NCBI GenBank assembly: GCA_951799445.1
Contig: OX637287.1
Location: 38,283,724-38,347,723, forward strand
Length of the DNA stretch: 64,000 nucleotides
Direction: 5' to 3'
DNA from: Pseudisothecium myosuroides
Lineage: Eukaryota > Streptophyta > Bryopsida > Hypnales > Lembophyllaceae
Shown here: in pieces, positions 1-9,990 of the stretch
How positions within the stretch are numbered: the first letter of the stretch is position 1
How the letters are laid out: each line of letters opens with the position of its first letter
Notes under the pieces: model-generated
The model's database searches: none
What the model was told of the DNA's origin: nothing
Seen by the model: only the letters and a program-made list of their open reading frames with translations
Translations under genes and position numbers: made by a program

Positions 1-930
1 GAGATGAATTCCACTCTAACAACAATACAGGCCTCTACTGACATGAAAATGAAAATGAAAACTTTGCAATTGATCCAGAAGTCGTCAACAATGTATCCAA
101 ATTTTATCAATTACTTCCTTTAGCAATTGGATCAAGGGAAGCGACTATGTGCAGAAATTTACGTCAGGTCTGCACTCGCTGTAACAAACATTTGGCTATT
201 AAAAGAATAGGAAGTGCAGCTATTAAAATGTGCCTATAACCCATCCAGATATAATGCTAAAACTCCCTCATAATGTTATTGTTGCTGGCCAATTTGAGAC
301 TCAATCTTTTGAACGATTCACAAAAGCGAAGGATTACAATCATATACTATCTGACTAGACACTCTCGGTCTTGAAGCTCATTTAAAATTTACAGCACAAA
401 ATGAGTTTCATATTTTCTCAGCGCGATTAGCATAACTTCAATATTGGTAATTGATATTGATAATTTTCATTGATTGAATGTCTACATGTGCCTTTCCTTT
501 CCTACCAAGCTTTGACAGTATAATTTGTTACTCCAAAACCTCGCTTCCACTTGTATGACCTCTTGAGTAGACTAAGACATACCTTGTGACAGTTGCTTAC
601 AATAGACCAGCTGCAATGAATCAGATTCCAACCAATTTCCACTCCAGGTGCTCCCTCTGTCAGTCGATTTGAAGCTGATGCATGGATTAACGAAGTCAGC
701 GAAGTGCAATTGTGCATAATTCGGCATTTTCAACTGAAAATTTCCAATTTAATGAATGTTCCATCTCATAGCTAAGTAGAAAACAAAAAGCACAAGATTG
801 AAGCTCTTCGACACTACTGAGCTTCAAATGTCTCCAACTGGAGCAAACACACTCCATCGCGAAAAAGGGTCAAAATTGAGATGCAGAGCTCTACTTCATC
901 TTCCTCGCAGAACCTCATTAAAACAAACAA
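1..930. other. Non-coding AT-rich DNA, no gene seen
   Basis: Only short, low-complexity reading frames without recognisable motifs occur on either strand. No inverted termini or tandem structure was found here. Confidence 0.6.
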
Positions 931-1320
931 ATTATGTCTCCCAGACCCCCACCTGGAAATTTAAAACAACACAAACATCACAAAAAGGCCCAAAAAATAC
1001 AATCCGAACTACAGCGATTTTCAAGCTACCTCTGTTGCCACTACAAACCTCCAAATTGGACATTGGAATTGACACACACAGCAATCACGTACAAGAGGAC
1101 CAAATTTGCAGCAAATTTTCAGTCCAAGCTATGGCAGTTTCCAAGCTACGTACGTACCTCACAAGACCGCAGCTGCCACTGCAAAGCTCCGATCCTATGC
1201 TGCAAAACTCCCGCCTGGGCGTTGGATTTGACACAGCAATCACGACAAAAGGGCCCAATTTGCAGCAAGTTTGCCGTCCAAGCTCTGACGGTTTGCCGCT
1301 GCGAAGCTCCACCTGGTTTG
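931..1320. repeat. Degenerate tandem repeat, about three units
   Basis: Three diverged copies of a unit of roughly 130-170 bp follow one another. Each carries a block like CAGCAATCACGAC, then a variant of GGCCCAATTTGCAGCAA, then CCAAGCT, and ends near GCAAAGCTCC. The last copy is the most GC-rich. Overlapping reading frames on both strands are a by-product of the repeat. No protein family is recognised and no transposon termini were found. Confidence 0.55.
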
Positions 1321-1621
1321 CAACGGGCGGGGTTGCAAGGCTGCAGGGCCCTCATGAGAAGTGGAGCAGTGGAGGGCAGAGATGGAAGTAAAGCATGAGT
1401 AATTAATTAATATATGGCTGCATTAAATGGAGGCTTGGGTAGGCCATCAAATTCATTCAATAACTGTCACCAACTCAGTCGCACACCATCAACTCAACTT
1501 ATGAACTCCCAGCTCAGTCGGACTCTTAAATCAAATCCCAAGGCATGTTTCGATGCAAGCCATTTGGAAAACCATACCAGGTTGATATACCTAAAACCAT
1601 CAAAATAAGCAAATCAGCATA

Positions 1622-2092
1622 AGGTAAAAACAGTCCATCACGGTCAGAAATAGGAGTTTGTCTTCATGCCATTGCTGAAATTTTTAAATTTCTTCCCCAC
1701 GGAAAGGCAAGTGTGAGAAATAGAGAGAGCACTTGAAATTTATTTTTTTTGACAAAGTGTGAATTAGCTATGAATTTTGGAAGGTTCAGCTCCAAAACAG
1801 ACCCTAGACTATTCCACAACTAACAAAAACTATATCCATAATGCTCACCTTATTCATTGAAAGCAGTCACAATATTTTCTAATGTGGAAGGCCTTAAAAA
1901 AGTTACTTTCTACAATGATTTACCATTAAAAAGTTGGGTGTTCCTAATGAGGTTATTAAAGTAAATCACTCCATTAATGTCAAGTGAGACATTGATTGTG
2001 GCCCAAAATCTCACAAATTGAAAATAACCGCCATGGGGTCATTCCCTAGGTATCCATCATGGGTCATTTGACCATGATGTGATGTTTTACCT
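1622..2092 (-). mobile_element. MITE family B, copy 1
   Basis: This 471-bp element starts AGGTAAAAACAGTCCATCA and ends in TTTTACCT, with a TA dinucleotide directly outside each end (1620-1621 and 2093-2094). It is homologous in reverse orientation to 14325-14787; for example the block CTCATTAGGAAC and the text around the GGCCC(C/A)AAATCTC core are shared. It sits inside family C copy 1, so it is younger than that element. The TA duplication points to a Tc1/mariner-type transposase acting in trans (inference). Confidence 0.8.
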
Positions 2093-2339
2093 TAGTTGGA
2101 GGCACCTTTTCCTAACAATAATATTTTTGTAATATTAGCAATTGAGAATCACAAATTTTCAGAAAAAAATTAGATTTTATGGATGTGGCATATAATTTCT
2201 ATAAATTTTCCAAGTGGCAGCTCCCTAGACCACTGAAATCGTCACATAGTTGAACCTGAAACCAAAATCTAACAAAATCAACATTGAACTAATAGCAGTT
2301 GAGTAAGGGACAATTTAATAACACTTTTTTAGGAAAACT

Positions 2340-4190
2340 TTAACCCCTAAACTCCCATTGTCTCCTTGGGAGACAAAATGGATTTTGGATAGGTTCCTAC
2401 GGTCTCAATTTGTGTGATGATTTTTTGAAACTTTTTGTAAAGATAGGAAATCACTTTGCTTTCCAAGAATATAATTTTTATTTCAATTGGTGCCCGAATG
2501 CAAAAGTTATGCCATCCGAAGCCGACAATGGAGTTTGTTAGGCAGCACAAAAAAAATTTCAAAAAGTCAAATTAAAATTTTAACCCCTAAAGGCCCAAAG
2601 TCCCCTCGGGGGACACTTGGGATTTCGGGCAGGCTCGTGCAACCTGAAATTTCGACCTGATTTTTTGAAACTTTTTTTGAAGATAGGAAATCACATTAGC
2701 TTTCCAAAAATATAATTTTTTTTTGATAAGTGCCCGGGAAAAAAAGTTATGCCGCCCGAAGTCAAAAAAGCAGTTTGCCGGGCAGAAAAAAAAACTTTAA
2801 AAAATTGAATTTTTTTTTTTGATTTTTTTTCTCAAAGATCATGTTTTTGTCTATATTTGAAGCTTTGATTCATTCTATTTGGACTTAGAATGAGAAACTT
2901 ATGGACAATCTTGTTTTTCGGGCAATCTAAGCGTCTACTTCAAAAAACAACTTATAAAATTCATTTTTGAATCCAATTTTGGAAATTTTTCAAATTTTTT
3001 TTTTGAAAAGGTTAAGTTTGTTTGCAAGAACAATCCCACCGTTGGGATTATGGTGCTTTAATTCCATCTAAGAGCTATTGAAGATTTAGTGTTTTGTTCA
3101 ATTTTGGACCTACTTCTACTTAACAATTTTTTTATATGTGAAAATCAAGTTTTGACATTCTGAAATTTTTTCCCCCGACTTTCAACTCGAATGTTCAACA
3201 TAAAAAATTTTAACTTTATGGTGTGTAGTGCAAAAAAAATCCACAAATGGCCGTCAAAGTCATCTGAAATTGCAATCCAGAGTTCAAAAAAACTTCTTTT
3301 TCCAACTTCAAACGCTAATATCTTCCAATCCGTACGGTCAAACTTCATGAAATTTTTACCACATGATTTGAGACAAGTGAAGTACAAGATCCTACGGTTA
3401 GATTCTTAAAAAAAAGTTTTTTTTGGGTTTAGGGAGTGATCGCAGTAGAAATGGCAGTTTTCAATGGTTTCGGAGCCAAAAGATGCCTTGGGCCTTTAGG
3501 GGTTAAAATAATTACATCTTATAGAAAATGTTTTTTCTACATGAAAAGATTTGATTCATTCTATTTGGATTAGTGATGAAAAAGTTATGAACAATCTTGT
3601 TTTTGAAGCAACCTAAGCATCTTCTTGAAAAAAGAAATTGTAGGATTCATTTTTTTAATGCAATTTTCATAATTTTTCAAAAAAAATGTTGCACTTGGTT
3701 TAGTTATCTTGCTAGAACAATCTCACCGTTGGATTAATAATTTTCAATTCCATCTTTGAACTATTAATGGTTTAGTTTTTCTTTCAATCTTGAATCTATT
3801 TCTACTTTATATTTTTTTAATGAGTGAAAATTAAATGTGTGATTTTTGAATTTTTTCCCTAGATTCTTGATTCAATTCTTCAACATTAAAAATTTGAAAT
3901 TCAAAATGGGGCTTGCAAAAAATTTCAACTGTGAAGATTCAAAGCCTTAAAAATCTTTTCAAGCAAGGTGCAAAAAAAACACATTTCTTCATTTTGAATG
4001 CAAATATCTTGCAATCCATCTGGTCAAAGTTTATGAAATTTCCTCCACACATTCTTATACTAATTTAGTGCAAGATCCTACAATTAGGTATGCAAAACAA
4101 ACAATTTCTAAAGTTTTTTGCACTTTGCAATAGAAATGGTAGTTTTGAGTTTTTTTGATGGAAAAGAATGCCTTGGGAGCTTTGGGTTAA
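2340..4190 (-). mobile_element. TTAA element, outer (older) copy, split by a second copy
   Basis: TTAA flanks both ends. The left tip reads CCCCTAAACTCCC and the right tip is a decayed form ending AGCTTTGGG. The two halves (2340-2579 and 3507-4190) together make about 928 bp, the normal family length, once the inner copy is removed. The insertion point within family C matches an intact TTAA at 58955-58958 in the uninterrupted copy, which serves as an empty site. No transposase reading frame is present, so the element is non-autonomous. It is assigned to a piggyBac-like group from termini and target only. Confidence 0.8.
2580..3506 (-). mobile_element. TTAA element, inner (younger) copy
   Basis: This 927-bp element has TTAA at both ends and inverted tips CCCCTAAAGGCCCAA and TTGGGCCTTTAGGGG. 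It is inserted in the outer copy (2340-4190), with which it is homologous along its length, and it is the better preserved of the two. The orientation is given relative to the copy at 9991-10921. The interior is AT-rich, with a GC-rich subterminal hairpin-like stretch near 2600, and does not code for protein. Confidence 0.85.
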
Positions 4191-4548
4191 TGGAACTCTA
4201 GAGACACTTCAAGAAAAATCTAGTGAGCATGAATGGGAACAGGGACGCTTTAGGGCGTTTCTACCTTCTACGTCAGAATTGAAGATTATAAGCCCCCTTC
4301 CATTTGATTACAGTAGGGTATGCGCAATTTGCGCACCTACTAATTATGATTACAATTGAGCATACTTATTATTATTAAGCATGTACCATATTATTTTGAT
4401 GGGTTGTGTTAGCAAGTGAAAGAGGAATCCAAGTTTCCAACATAATTTAGCATGCATTATTTGGACCTTGTATGAATAAGTTTTGAATTTTTAAAGCATT
4501 GTCTCCAAGTGTGCAGCTCTCACAGACTCTTATGTTTTGATTGTGTAC

Positions 4549-4800
4549 ATTACATTAGATGTTTTTTGGAGGCATTAGAGGGCCGTTTCAACCCAGTCCC
4601 CTTGTTGTTATGAACAGTGCCGCAGTCAAAATATTTAAATAATGAAAAATGAAAAAATGAAAAAAATATTTAAAAATATTTAAATATTATTATCTGACGT
4701 GGAAGTCACTGTGCCATGTCAACCTATGCTGCAGCAAAGTTCCCACAATCCAAAAACTCTGGGGAACTCGCGGCCTTGTTGACTAGGTGAATCTCATCTA
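4549..4800. repeat. Repeat family J, copy 1
   Basis: The stretch matches 15548-15779 closely in order and wording: GAGGCATTAGAGGGCC, a GAACAGTGCCGC block, an AT-rich core, ATCTGACGTGGAAGT, GCAGCAAAGTTCCCA and GGCCTTGTT. The outer tips read ATTAGATG and CATCTAA, a short inverted repeat. It is probably a MITE, of undetermined superfamily. Confidence 0.55.
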
Positions 4801-6191
4801 AAGGGCTTATAACTGTAACCATTTTTTTAATTAATTTTCAAATTTCAAAAATTTCAAAAATGAATGTGTGTATTAAAAAGAAGCGAAAGAAGGAAATCAA
4901 TCGAGGTTTTATTGAAGAGGGGCTACATAGTCAAAAAACCAAGGAAACATGTTTGTTTCAATTGGTAATTTGTTGTGAGCAGATAGTCAATCAATGTGCC
5001 AAAGCTTCAATAAATAATTATTTGAAGACAAATACTCTTGTCTATTTTTTTTTAACTTTCCAAAGTTCAAAAACTCCAATATTAGTATCAACTCAAGTTG
5101 TTACCAAAAGATATGGAATAATTTGCACCAATACCAACAACCATAGTTGCATTTACATCTGTATATTGTCTATTCCATATTATTTTGTACAAGTACATTT
5201 ATCTTTGTGCATCCACATCCATACATGTGTGCATATTTGTATCAACATGTGTACCTATCAATATAAACAATACCACAAATTTAACTAATTGGACTCCTTG
5301 TTTTTATTTTATCTTTCTCCTCTTTGGCCCTCAACTTTTGAACAACTTAAGTGTGGTGTTCTTGAGGGGATAGTGCAAATTATCACTACTCAAAGCAAAG
5401 TCAAAACACTATGAAGAAGAAAATTCCTATGTGATAAGCATTTTTATATTTTATTGGAGTGGCTCCAAGAATTTGGTTGAGGCTAATACTTTTGACTAAG
5501 TTTATATTTTATCTTCTTTATTTTGGTTGCTAAAATCTATTTCTATGCAATTGAAAAGAAATTTCCTCAAACTAATTGAATTTTTTTATAAAAAAAATTC
5601 TATGCATTTATTTAGACCTAATGATTTTCAAGAAAAATGGAAATATTTTACCTGAAAAAGAATAATTGAATGATTGTGAGATTTTTTCAGACAAAATTTG
5701 GCAAAAATTAGCCCCCTCAAAATAAACGGCATAATTGAGAGACTCTATCTAAGAGTCAACAATGCTCATTTGAATGAAAATAGGCCACATTACATTGATA
5801 ACAAATGTAAATGTGATGTCTTGGGTGATTATTGTTAGTAGTTGAGATGTGTGTTTGCTTACTATTAAGAGTTTGACAACTTTAAATTATTTAGCCTTAA
5901 CTTATCCACTCTAGAAAAGTTTTGACTTGTTTGTTAATGTTATGACATTGTATTTGACACTCATGCATCTATCCTTATACTATGTTTGCATATGAAAATT
6001 GATAACAATAGCCAACCACAATGAGTTATTTAAAAAATGCCCTTCTAAATTTAGATCAATTTTTTAATTTCAACCTCCAAGAAATTTTATTCATCAAATG
6101 AATGAATGTAAAACCCCAATGAATGTAAAATTCAATCCAAAACATTATTCTTATATGATAATTAATAAATTGCTTAAAGAATACGTAACCT
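4801..6191. other. Non-coding AT-rich DNA
   Basis: A 142-codon frame at 4860-5288 is low in complexity and matches nothing known; it is not called a gene. No transposon termini were recognised. Confidence 0.5.
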
Positions 6192-6616
6192 TTAACCCCC
6201 AAAGGACTAGGCATTCAAATTTTGAACAACGGATGAACACAAATACATCCCAAGTACGTAAAAATGTGTTTTTCATTCATCAATTCTTTTGAAGATTCTT
6301 GTACTAGTTCTTTAATATTTGTATGGTACAGATTATGAAGATTTTGCTTTGCAAATATTCTATAGTTCAAATGGTACTAGTAGGTTTGGCCTTGAAAGTA
6401 ATTTTTTGAGTTAAAAAATGACTTTTTGAAAATGACTTGAATAAAAATTAATTAATTAATCTTCAAAAATCACTATGATTAGAATTTAACATTTTGAATT
6501 TAGACAAAAAAAAATCTTGTAAAAATTACAAATATTCAATCTACAATTGATTTTAGAAGGAATCTTCAATTTTTGGCTTCAAAAAGCATTAAAAAATATT
6601 GGTCTGTGAATATTAA

Positions 6617-6870
6617 TACTAAATAGTGAAATCAAATAATTGCTCCACACTAATTTCTTTGCATTTGACACTATAGAAATATTTACTATCATTGTACAAA
6701 AATGCACTACTTTTGAATTAGATATACTTGTAATTAGAACTCATGAACGTCTTTGGGTACAAATGAAAATATTTGTAGAAATATATGTTGACTTTGATAG
6801 CTCGTATAGTAACTTTTGGGGAGTAAGGCAAACTATATTTTTAGACAACCTAATTTTACTATTTGTGTAG
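6617..6870. mobile_element. MITE family I, copy 1
   Basis: The ends are inverted and imperfect: ACTAAATAGTGAAATC on the left and ACCTAATTTTACTATTTG on the right. The same tips border 17046-17867, which after removal of a nested MITE is also about 251 bp long. The reading frame at 6640-6870 lies inside this element and is not considered a gene. Confidence 0.55.
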
Positions 6871-6959
6871 TTGATCTACCTATAAGGATATGATCTATGG
6901 ATCATATTTTACAACTATTGTTTGAGAGTCATCATTAAATTCTTCTTCTGAATTGCATT

Positions 6960-7070
6960 TTTTTTCCAAAAAAGGTGACCATTGCATTAAAAAACACAAG
7001 AAAAGAGTACAATTAGTCCGGCTCCCGCAGATGTGTTTGCCTCTAAATTCCATTTTAGAATTCATCTTTA
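6960..7070 (-). mobile_element. Antisense retroposon 3' tail
   Basis: A run of T is followed by GGTGACCATTGCATTAAAAA and AAAGAGTACAATTAGTCCGGCT. The same arrangement occurs at 62642-62720. Read on the minus strand it ends TTTTTAATGCAATGGTCACC plus poly(A), like the 3' end of a LINE or SINE. Only the tail is recognisable. Confidence 0.5.
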
Positions 7071-7114
7071 CAATTTTGGAAATTTGGGCTAACCCTTGGT
7101 CCTTTGGGAGTTAA

Positions 7115-7725
7115 ACAACTGAACATTTTGAGGCCTTGTTGTATTGGTCGATCACTGGCCTACCCAAAAGATACATGATTTTGCTCTCAATTTTGAAAAG
7201 AAATATCTCTTTATTGAAATTAGTTTTCTGCAAAGGAATTGTTCCATTACGCTCAAATGTACAAAATTAGTTATAGCAAGAAGGAAAAAAAATGCAAAAA
7301 TCTAATTACGATAAAGAGATATTTATCTTCAAACTAAAGGCAAAATCAGGCCAAAATGGAAATCTCTGTAGAGGGAATTGTGAAATTTTTTTTGGAGATG
7401 CTTGTTGAAGGGAAGATGTGCAAATGGAGGTTTCCTACATATCTTTGCAATCAAATTAAAAAAATCCATCACTAATGTTATTCAATGAATTTTCATGTAA
7501 AATCCTAAAAAGTAAATTAAAAAGTCCACCAAAAATGGAGTTTTAGTTTTTGAAAGTGAAATTTGGTATGGTTGATTGGGATTGCATAAGATATATATGT
7601 TGATTATACAAAACAAAAAATGTCAGCCCTGTTTTACATTATGCAAAGAAAATTGGTTGTCCAAATTGCCATCACTTGTCTTTTTGGTAGGGCACTGTAC
7701 TGTACAATTCCTGACGGAACTAACA
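7115..7725. other. Non-coding AT-rich DNA
   Basis: No frame or terminal repeat could be supported in this stretch. Confidence 0.5.
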
Positions 7726-8429
7726 AGGTAAAAGCACCAGTAGTTGATCGTTTAAGCAATTTTGAAGCAGATTTTGTGCACTAACAGGTGGTGGGAATTT
7801 TTTCCCATGTAGGAAGATAGGAAATATGGGGATTGCACAATTTCTGGAAATTTATTCCCAAAATTGAATTTACAGTGAATTTTGGGAACCAAAAAGCGTA
7901 TTTCACTAGTAGCCACTGTTTAGAGTCTTTCAATTCCAATCATTCAATAACTATTTTCCTGCTCACTGCTTCATACTTTCTTGCTCACTACTTTTTAGAC
8001 ACATGTCATAACCTTGTTAGTCCCAACCTTGAAAAGGACAAAAAAACATATTCCAAGCTTTGGTTGGATATCTCTTCCACCCTACAGGTTGAGCAGTAAG
8101 GTAGGCATCCCAAATGCGCCACTAAACTTAAAGCGCCATCTTCGGTGTGTGTACATCTCCAAAATCAGTTATGTACCTCTGTGAAAGAAACGCTTTTAGA
8201 ACCAAACTTTGTTCCTTCATAATTTTTGCATACAGTATCCAAATGTTGCGTTCTTTGGTGCGTTGGAACCTCATTTCCCTTGCCAATAAGAATATAGAAG
8301 AATTTGAACAGTCTAATAGTAGTAATTAGGCACAGTAGCAATTAGTGGCGGTTTTGGGATACCTACCTTACAGTACCCCTGCAGGTTGGGTGCTGGGCGT
8401 GGTTGACTATCAGTACTTCTACCGTACCT
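7726..8429 (+). mobile_element. MITE family E, copy 1
   Basis: It begins AGGTAAAAGCACCAGTAG and ends near CAGTACTTCTACC, and is followed by TA at 8430-8431 (left flank CA). The body aligns with 57062-57475, sharing GTAGGAAGATAGGAAATATG, CAATTCCAATCATTCAATAAC and GGTTGGGT. A family D MITE (8099-8368) is inserted near its right end. Reading frames at 7833-8099 and 8345-8605 are inside this repeat or run out of it and are not called genes. Confidence 0.75.
8099..8368. mobile_element. MITE family D, nested in family E
   Basis: This 270-bp element has inverted ends AGGTAGGCATCCCAAA and TTTTGGGATACCTACCT, directly flanked by TA on both sides (8097-8098 and 8369-8370). Comparison with the uninterrupted family E copy at 57062-57475 supports a clean insertion. 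It is non-coding. Confidence 0.85.
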
Positions 8430-8431
8430 TA

Positions 8432-8763
8432 TTTCCCCTGGCCTTCCCATCTGTGCACCACTGGCACCGTGTGCTCATTCCAGTGAGTCTGTCTGTTTTC
8501 CTGGAAGCAGGACCTGGTCGGTTTCCAGTTTTCCACTCTCACGCCGTCACGCGTCGGAGTTGGTGGGCACTGGCCTGCAGGTGTTGTGAAGTTCAGCGTA
8601 TTTAAACTCTCACTGCGCCTCTGTCAGTCCTGATCGATGGACATTCACACATTCCATGCTTGTGATTCACAGACCCAAAGTTGCAGTTTATTGTCAGCTT
8701 CTGTGCAGCTCACTCTGGCTAAGCTATTCGGAAGTTGAGTGATGATACCTTACAACAAGACAG
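8432..8763. other. Moderately GC-rich non-coding stretch
   Basis: Base composition is more balanced than in the surroundings, but the frames have no recognisable motifs and run into adjacent MITEs. Nothing further can be supported. Confidence 0.4.
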
Positions 8764-8765
8764 TA

Positions 8766-9145
8766 GGGGTAGTCACAGCCCCTCCGAGAATCGTCCACTT
8801 CTCGGAGATTGGACGCGTGGCTTTGTGTAAGTTAACCGGTTTGCTGTTGTTTCGGGATCGCTCAACCTTCGAGGTTCAGAGTGTGCCGTTCTTCTCCTCC
8901 GCAGATGAAGAAAGGAGCCGCGAACGGCATTTTCTCCGAGAAAATTTCACCTTCTGCTCAGTGATTGGTTTGCCATGGTTGCCATGGTGATGTGCAAGTG
9001 AACCTTCTAGGAGATTTCATTTTCACTGCAAAAAGGGGTGTCACAGCTCTTCCACAAAACAAGGCTCCCCATTGGCTCCCCATTTCATGCGCTTGAAGAA
9101 ATTTCTCAGAGAAAATCTCAACCTTGGAGGGGCTGTGACTACCCC
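8766..9145. mobile_element. MITE family H with a perfect 20-bp inverted end
   Basis: The left end GGGGTAGTCACAGCCCCTCC is repeated exactly, inverted, at 9126-9145, and TA lies outside each end (8764-8765 and 9146-9147). The 380-bp body is GC-richer than its surroundings and holds internal partial repeats of the tip (near 9038). The small frames at 8739-8990 and 9041-9244 fall within the element or use its ends. Confidence 0.85.
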
Positions 9146-9212
9146 TAGTGTGTCCTGCTCTGATTTGGACGGGGAAGGCCTAGGGCGCGCTCTTTCATCA
9201 AAGGTGATGTTA

Positions 9213-9679
9213 CGGTGGAAACACCCAAAACTATCCAACCGCAATCCAACATAGTTGGAGGCACCTTTTCCGAAAAATGATACTCCCTCTGTCTCTGAAA
9301 AAGAATTGTATTTCCTTTGTATTTTACAAAAGAAACATGGGTCTTTTTGAGAAATAGAGGTAGTACTTTTGTAGTATTAGCAAGTGAAAATCATGAATAT
9401 TAAAAAAATAAATTAAAAATCAAATGTGGTATGTAATTTTTGTGATTTTTCAAAGTGTTGGCTCTCTAGACCACTGAAACTGTCACATAGGTGGACCCAA
9501 AATTAAAATCTGCAAAAAACACTAGTCAACGAATGAGAGTTAGGTATGTGTCCTTCAAATACATCAACGAATCAAAGTTAAACATTTCAAGGACACACTA
9601 ATGAGAAGTCTAGGGATAGATTTAGTGACAGTCTAACGTACAGGAATGGGAACAAGGACACTAATGGGTGTTTCTACCT
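9213..9679 (+). mobile_element. MITE family C, copy 2
   Basis: It starts CGGTGGAAACACCCAAAAC and ends GGGTGTTTCTACCT, with TA at 9211-9212 and 9680-9681. It is homologous to the copies at 1579-4266 and 58674-59035. A Stowaway-type MITE is inserted at 9283-9363. Confidence 0.85.
9283..9363. mobile_element. Stowaway-type MITE, 81 bp
   Basis: The inverted ends are CTCCCTCTGTCTCTGAAAAAG and CTTTTTGAGAAATAGAGGTAG, with TA on each side. CTCCCTC tips with TA duplications are diagnostic of Stowaway (Tc1/mariner) MITEs of plants. The matching place in copy 3 of family C lacks the insert and reads straight through, which is an empty site. Confidence 0.85.
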
Positions 9680-9762
9680 TACTAATAAGGTCTGGAGGAC
9701 TTGTGATTGGCCATGGGAATTGGTAGATTTACACAACTTTAATATAAGAGCATGACAAGCTA

Positions 9763-9952
9763 CAGTAGAACCTCTCTAAACCAATAGGTCCTGACCCATC
9801 TGACAAGATTAGTTTAGAGAGGTTTATTTGTTTATGGAAGGTCATTTTTAGTCATAACCTTTGTATTGGGGGCAAGTCCAGGACCAGTCTGACAAAATCA
9901 GTTTACAGAGGTTTATCGGCTTTTAGGTGAACGAGTTAGGGAGGTTCTACTG
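9763..9952. mobile_element. Emigrant-like (pogo-type) MITE
   Basis: The 190-bp element has ends CAGTAGAACCTCTCTAAACC and GGGAGGTTCTACTG with flanking TA at 9761-9762 and 9953-9954. The tip closely resembles the known plant Emigrant/Lemi1 consensus, CAGTA(A/G)AACCTCTATAAA, of the pogo branch of Tc1/mariner. It has no coding capacity. Confidence 0.75.
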
Positions 9953-9990
9953 TATCATCAAATGAATGTGAAAACATGTGGCAAAAACAT

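Larger units (their letters stand above)
1579..4266. mobile_element. MITE family C, copy 1 (host of three later insertions)
   Basis: The left part has CTAAAACCATCAAAATAAGC and the right end has GGGCGTTTCTACCTT; both match the copies at 9213-9679 and 58674-59035. Removing a family B MITE (1622-2092) and a TTAA element (2340-4190) leaves roughly 360 bp, the size of the uninterrupted copy at 58674. The left terminus is decayed, so the target duplication is not clear in this copy. No coding capacity is seen. Confidence 0.75.
6192..7114. mobile_element. Possible diverged TTAA element
   Basis: TTAA occurs at both ends (6192-6195 and 7111-7114), followed inward by CCCCCAAAGGACTAGGC and, on the other strand, CTCCCAAAGGACCAAGG. 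The overall length, 923 bp, resembles the family, but the interior does not align by eye with the other copies and contains a separate repeat (6617-6870) and a retroposon tail. It may be a distinct subfamily or a coincidence of tips. Confidence 0.45.

Noticed and set aside
798..1398. Two overlapping frames of 154-197 codons
   Set aside because: They run across a degenerate tandem repeat and show no conserved motif or start context.
4860..5288. A 142-codon frame
   Set aside because: Low complexity, rich in Ile, Cys and Tyr from AT-rich DNA, with no known motif.
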